DNA of 64,000 nucleotides from Sulfitobacter sp. CW3. GTDB taxonomy: Bacteria > Pseudomonadota > Alphaproteobacteria > Rhodobacterales > Rhodobacteraceae. The position numbers and the translations under genes are program-made. Below, in pieces: positions 61,079 to 64,000 of the stretch. Numbering within the stretch: position 1 is the stretch's first letter; every line of letters begins with the position of its first letter. Below the pieces are notes generated by a model that did no database searches, was not told the origin of the DNA, and saw nothing but the letters and a program-made list of their open reading frames with translations. The stretch spans positions 496,001 through 560,000 of the forward strand of contig NZ_JAHXRL010000001.1 of NCBI RefSeq assembly GCF_019392245.1, in the 5' to 3' direction.

Positions 61079-61848
61079 GCGGTCTTGTTCTTGAGGCCCG
61101 TGCCAAGATAGGCCTCGATCACTTGTTCGTTGGCCTTGATCTCGGGCAGGGTGCCTTGGGCCAGAACCTTGCCTTCGGCCATGCAGATCACCGGATCACA
61201 CAGGCGGCCAATGAAATCCATGTCGTGTTCGATCACGACAAAGGTATAGCCGCGTTCCTTGTTCAACCGGATAATCGCGTCGCCAATGGTGTTCAGCAGC
61301 GTGCGGTTCACGCCTGCGCCGACTTCGTCCAAGAATACGATCTTGGCGTCGACCATCATGGTGCGGCCAAGCTCTAGCAGCTTTTTCTGACCGCCCGAGA
61401 TTTGACCGGCTTTTTGCTCGGCCAGATGTTCGACCGTCAGAAATTCCAACACTTCGTCGGCCTTGGCGCGCAGGGCGCGTTCCTGATCGGCGATGCGTTT
61501 GCGGCCAAACCACGTGTTCCACAGAACTTCGCCCGCCTGATCGCCGGGCACCATCATCAGGTTCTCGCGGCAGGTCATGGACGAAAATTCATGGGCAATC
61601 TGGAACGTACGCAGCAGACCTTTGTGAAACAGCTCGTGCGGGGGCAGGCCGGTAATGTCCTCGCCGCCCATGGTCACACGGCCCGAGGTTGGTTGAAGAA
61701 CACCTGCGATCACATTGAAAAGCGTGGTTTTTCCCGCGCCGTTGGGGCCGATCAATCCGGTGATTGTGCCTTGTTCAATGGTCAGGCTGGCCCCGTCGAC
61801 GGCATGAAAGCCACCGAAGTGTTTGTGTACATCGTCAACGACGATCAT
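61075..61848 (-). CDS. livG: Branched-chain amino acid ABC transporter ATPase LivG
   Basis: The other ATPase subunit, 257 residues: GLIGPNGAGKTTLFNVIAG (Walker A), QISGGQKKLLELGRTMM (signature), and KIVFLDEVGAGVN (Walker B). RTFQIAHEFSSMTCRENLMM is the LivG-type loop. First gene after the hairpin that follows livK. Confidence 0.93.
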   Translation of the reverse strand: MIVVDDVHKHFGGFHAVDGASLTIEQGTITGLIGPNGAGKTTLFNVIAGVLQPTSGRVTMGGEDITGLPPHELFHKGLLRTFQIAHEFSSMTCRENLMMVPGDQAGEVLWNTWFGRKRIADQERALRAKADEVLEFLTVEHLAEQKAGQISGGQKKLLELGRTMMVDAKIVFLDEVGAGVNRTLLNTIGDAIIRLNKERGYTFVVIEHDMDFIGRLCDPVICMAEGKVLAQGTLPEIKANEQVIEAYLGTGLKNKTA

Positions 61849-61900
61849 ATGAATATCCCTGTGTCCGCGTCGTAAGTTGCGCGGTTACCCTTTTGAAAAC

Positions 61901-61924
61901 AGCAGCCCGGTTGCCCGGACTGCT
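61901..61924 (-). terminator. Hairpin between livK and livG
   Basis: AGCAG.CCGG pairs with CCGG.CTGCT around a short loop; on the minus strand GTTTTC follows. Likely a partial terminator that leaves livK, the binding-protein gene, more abundant than the rest of the operon. Confidence 0.65.
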
Positions 61925-61946
61925 GTCATTTTTCTGTCAGAAAGGC

Positions 61947-63140
61947 TTACTTGAAACCGACTGTTTCGATCACGCCGTCTTTGACTTCGATCATGCGGTA
62001 GGTACCAGCAGATTCACCGGGTCCGATCAGTTCGACCGCGGATGCGCCGACATAGTCAACGTCCGTGCCAGCTGCGATCAGCTCAAGCGCTTTTGCCAGT
62101 TCACCAGGATAGATTTTTTCACCCGGTGCGTTTGCCACATCAAGGATCTTGGGGCCGTAAACGGCTGGATCTGTGGATTCTGCCGCCTGCATCGCCAACA
62201 TGAACAGCGCCGCTGCGTCATAGGATTCAGGTGTGTAAGGCGATGTCCCGTTAAAGCCGGCGTCTTCAGCCATCTTGGTGAAAACATCGATGCCCTGACC
62301 CTCGGAACCCGCGATTTGACCGTAAGAACCGTTCAGGTCATCGCCGATACGACCGGGCAATGTGTCACCGATCATGCCGCCTGGCAGACCGAATGTGTCG
62401 AATGCGCCGGTATCAAGGGCCGCGTTGATGATGCCAGGACCACCTTGGTCAAGGTAACCCGCAACAACCAGGATGTCGCCGCCAGCGGATGCCAGCGCGC
62501 CAACTTCGGCAGAGTAATCTGCTTTACCGTCTTCGTGGGCTGCAACGATAGTGACTTCGCCGCCGATGGCCTCGAACGAGGTTTGGATCGCGTCAGCAAG
62601 ACCCTTGCCATAGTCGTTGTTGGTATAGGTCAGGGCGATGGATTTCACGCCACGCTCTTGCAGGATTTCTGCCATAACCTGACCTTCACGCGCGTCCGAT
62701 GGGGAGGTGCGGAAAAATAGGCCGTTGTCTTCCATTGTGGACAGACCGGGCGATGTGGCGGAGGGCGAAATCATGACCATGCCGTTTGGAATGGCTACGT
62801 TCTGCAAAACCGCACCTGTAACGCCGGAGCAATCCGCACCGATCAGGCCGTTGATGCCTTCGGCGATCAGACGTTCAGCACCAGCCACGGCCAGCGCATT
62901 GTCGATACAGCCGGAATCGGCACGCAGACCTGTAACAGTCGCGCCGCCCATCAGCTTGCCGCTGTCGGTGACTTCTTTCATCGCCATCTCGGCACCGGAC
63001 GCCATTGGGCCGGTCAGCGATTCAATAGGGCCGGTAAAGCCAAATACGATACCGATTTTTACGTCGTTGGAATGCGAGCCCGCAAAGGCGGTTGTCGCAA
63101 GCAGTGCTGCAGCCGTTGTGGCCATAAGCATCTTTTTCAT
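61947..63140 (-). CDS. livK: Branched-chain amino acid ABC transporter substrate-binding protein
   Basis: Periplasmic binding protein, 397 residues. Signal peptide MKKMLMATTAAALLATTAFA, then the two-lobed type I binding fold: KIGIVFGFTGPIESLTGP, LIGADCSGVTGAV, SIALTYTNNDYGKGLADAI, and TPESYDAAALFMLAMQ. The ligand is inferred from the liv operon; other amino acids or amides are possible. First gene of the operon, with the presumed promoter in the 180 bases upstream. Confidence 0.9.
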   Translation of the reverse strand: MKKMLMATTAAALLATTAFAGSHSNDVKIGIVFGFTGPIESLTGPMASGAEMAMKEVTDSGKLMGGATVTGLRADSGCIDNALAVAGAERLIAEGINGLIGADCSGVTGAVLQNVAIPNGMVMISPSATSPGLSTMEDNGLFFRTSPSDAREGQVMAEILQERGVKSIALTYTNNDYGKGLADAIQTSFEAIGGEVTIVAAHEDGKADYSAEVGALASAGGDILVVAGYLDQGGPGIINAALDTGAFDTFGLPGGMIGDTLPGRIGDDLNGSYGQIAGSEGQGIDVFTKMAEDAGFNGTSPYTPESYDAAALFMLAMQAAESTDPAVYGPKILDVANAPGEKIYPGELAKALELIAAGTDVDYVGASAVELIGPGESAGTYRMIEVKDGVIETVGFK

Positions 63141-63322
63141 TGTTATCTCCCGTGTTGGAACTTTTCTGTTCTGAGCAAAGCCTATGCGGGGTTTTTCGAA
63201 AAGAAAAGCGCAATAAAGCGTTCACTGTAGGTCAAGCTGCGCTGGCTATTCAAAAAACGGCGCGTGTGTCATCGGTTGTGAATAAAACGGGCGCGCCACA
63301 AGGCCGGGCGTCTTGCTGGCCG

Positions 63323-64000
63323 CTAAATTGACAATCTGGCGGCATGTGATCCGCGTTCGCGATAGGGTGTGGTGTCGTAATGCGCACGGTAGCATTTTGA
63401 GAAATGCGAGGGCGAGGCAAAGCCGCAGGCCAGCGCCACGTTGATCACGCTCATATCTGTTTGCATCAGCAGGTTGCGGGCCTTTTGCAGGCGCAGTTCC
63501 ATATAGTACCGCTTGGGGCTGCGGTTCAGATAGCGGCGGAACAGACGTTCCAGCTGACGGGTCGACATGCCCACATCTTTTGCCAAGGTCGACGGGCTGA
63601 TCGGTTCCTCGATATTGCGTTCCATCATCTGGATCACCTGGCTTAGCTTGGGGTGGCGCACGCCGATGCGGGTCGGCACCGACAGACGCTGGGTGTCTTG
63701 GTCTGTGCGGATCGACGAATAGATCAATTGATCCGCCACCGAATTCGCCATTTCTTCGCCCAGATCATCGGCGATCAGTTTCAGCATAAGGTCAATGGAT
63801 GATGTGCCACCGGCAGTGGTCATGCGGTTCCCATCAACCACGAAAACCGATTTGGTCAGGGTCACGTCTTCGAATTCTTCGGTGAAACTGTCCTGGTTTT
63901 CCCAGTGAATCGTCGCTTTCTTGCCATCGAGCAACCCGGCTTTTGCCAGCGTAAAGGCGGCAGTGCACAGCCCGCCGACCATCATGCCCTTGCGGGCCTC
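63323..64000 (-). CDS. GlxA-family (AraC-type) transcriptional regulator, cut by window edge
   Basis: The visible 225 residues are the C-terminal part. GGLCTAAFTLAKAGLLDGKKATIHWE is split from a DJ-1/PfpI amidase-like sensor domain that begins outside the window. The AraC helix-turn-helix pair occupies the last 100 residues (LAKDVGMSTRQLERLFRRYL and VALACGFASPSHFSKCYR). It lies upstream of livK on the same strand and could control it; relatives regulate arginine or choline/betaine catabolism. Confidence 0.88.
   Translation of the reverse strand, partial: EARKGMMVGGLCTAAFTLAKAGLLDGKKATIHWENQDSFTEEFEDVTLTKSVFVVDGNRMTTAGGTSSIDLMLKLIADDLGEEMANSVADQLIYSSIRTDQDTQRLSVPTRIGVRHPKLSQVIQMMERNIEEPISPSTLAKDVGMSTRQLERLFRRYLNRSPKRYYMELRLQKARNLLMQTDMSVINVALACGFASPSHFSKCYRAHYDTTPYRERGSHAARLSI

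Noticed and set aside
1..64000. CRISPR arrays, prophage, intact insertion sequences, rRNA genes
   Set aside because: I looked for regularly spaced repeats, transposase or integrase motifs and rRNA landmarks on both strands and found none.

Overview
The window is chromosomal DNA of a marine alphaproteobacterium, most likely a Rhodobacterales (Roseobacter-group) species. The markers are a dmdA-acuI pair for DMSP (dimethylsulfoniopropionate) catabolism, a permuted two-piece tmRNA with an alphaproteobacterial tag, the F1-ATPase zeta inhibitor (DUF1476), a trgA-trgB-cysK tellurite locus as in Rhodobacter, SspB of the alphaproteobacterial type, an IalB-family protein and a methionine synthase split into separate genes. 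Most of the DNA looks like stable core genome. I see no prophage, intact insertion sequence or CRISPR array. The one AT-rich, gene-free patch of odd composition lies next to a tRNA gene (about 4.95-5.4 kb).

Layout. 0-5 kb: end of pgi, a cation/proton antiporter, an acetyltransferase, a thioesterase, and an acyl-CoA ligase that could serve as DmdB. 5.4-9.6 kb: tRNA(CAT), purM-purN, rnd, a lipoprotein, sufE. 9.6-15.7 kb: DUF1638 protein, corrinoid protein, radical SAM protein, homocysteine methyltransferase, a short MprF-like protein, and the ATPase inhibitor. 15.9-20.7 kb: purC-purS-purQ and dctB-dctD. 21-29 kb: rne with a long leader, tusA, ccdA, an alpha/beta-hydrolase-like protein coupled to a cytochrome P450, and a class I aldolase. 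29-35 kb (minus strand): a fumC operon with three small genes, sspB, chrA with a rhodanese-ChrB gene, ssrA, and a GntR regulator. 35-39.6 kb: DUF2182-DUF1326-DinB-dmdA-acuI, divergent from the GntR gene. 39.7-48.2 kb: phr, cfa, then trgA-trgB-cysK-mscS-AlaX-like in a tight operon. 48.2-56.8 kb: tRNA-Ser, a YqaA-type protein, two cell-wall enzymes, lpxD-acp-KAS, an IalB protein, a candidate small RNA, and a DUF853 ATPase. 56.9-64 kb: a liv branched-chain amino acid ABC operon with two unknown exported proteins inserted between its genes, and a GlxA-type regulator cut by the window edge.

Links between regions. DmdA moves a methyl group from DMSP to tetrahydrofolate. The corrinoid protein and homocysteine methyltransferase could pass that methyl on to methionine. 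The acyl-CoA ligase and AcuI could act on the propionate-side products. ssrA tags stalled peptides, and SspB, encoded 2.4 kb away, delivers tagged peptides to ClpXP. Six copies of a short intergenic element (hairpin plus a conserved core) recur at gene ends and inside transcription units, including between dmdA and acuI.

All family names come from recognising motifs by eye. No database search was run. Start codons were chosen by ribosome-binding site, overlap with the neighbour and family N-terminus.
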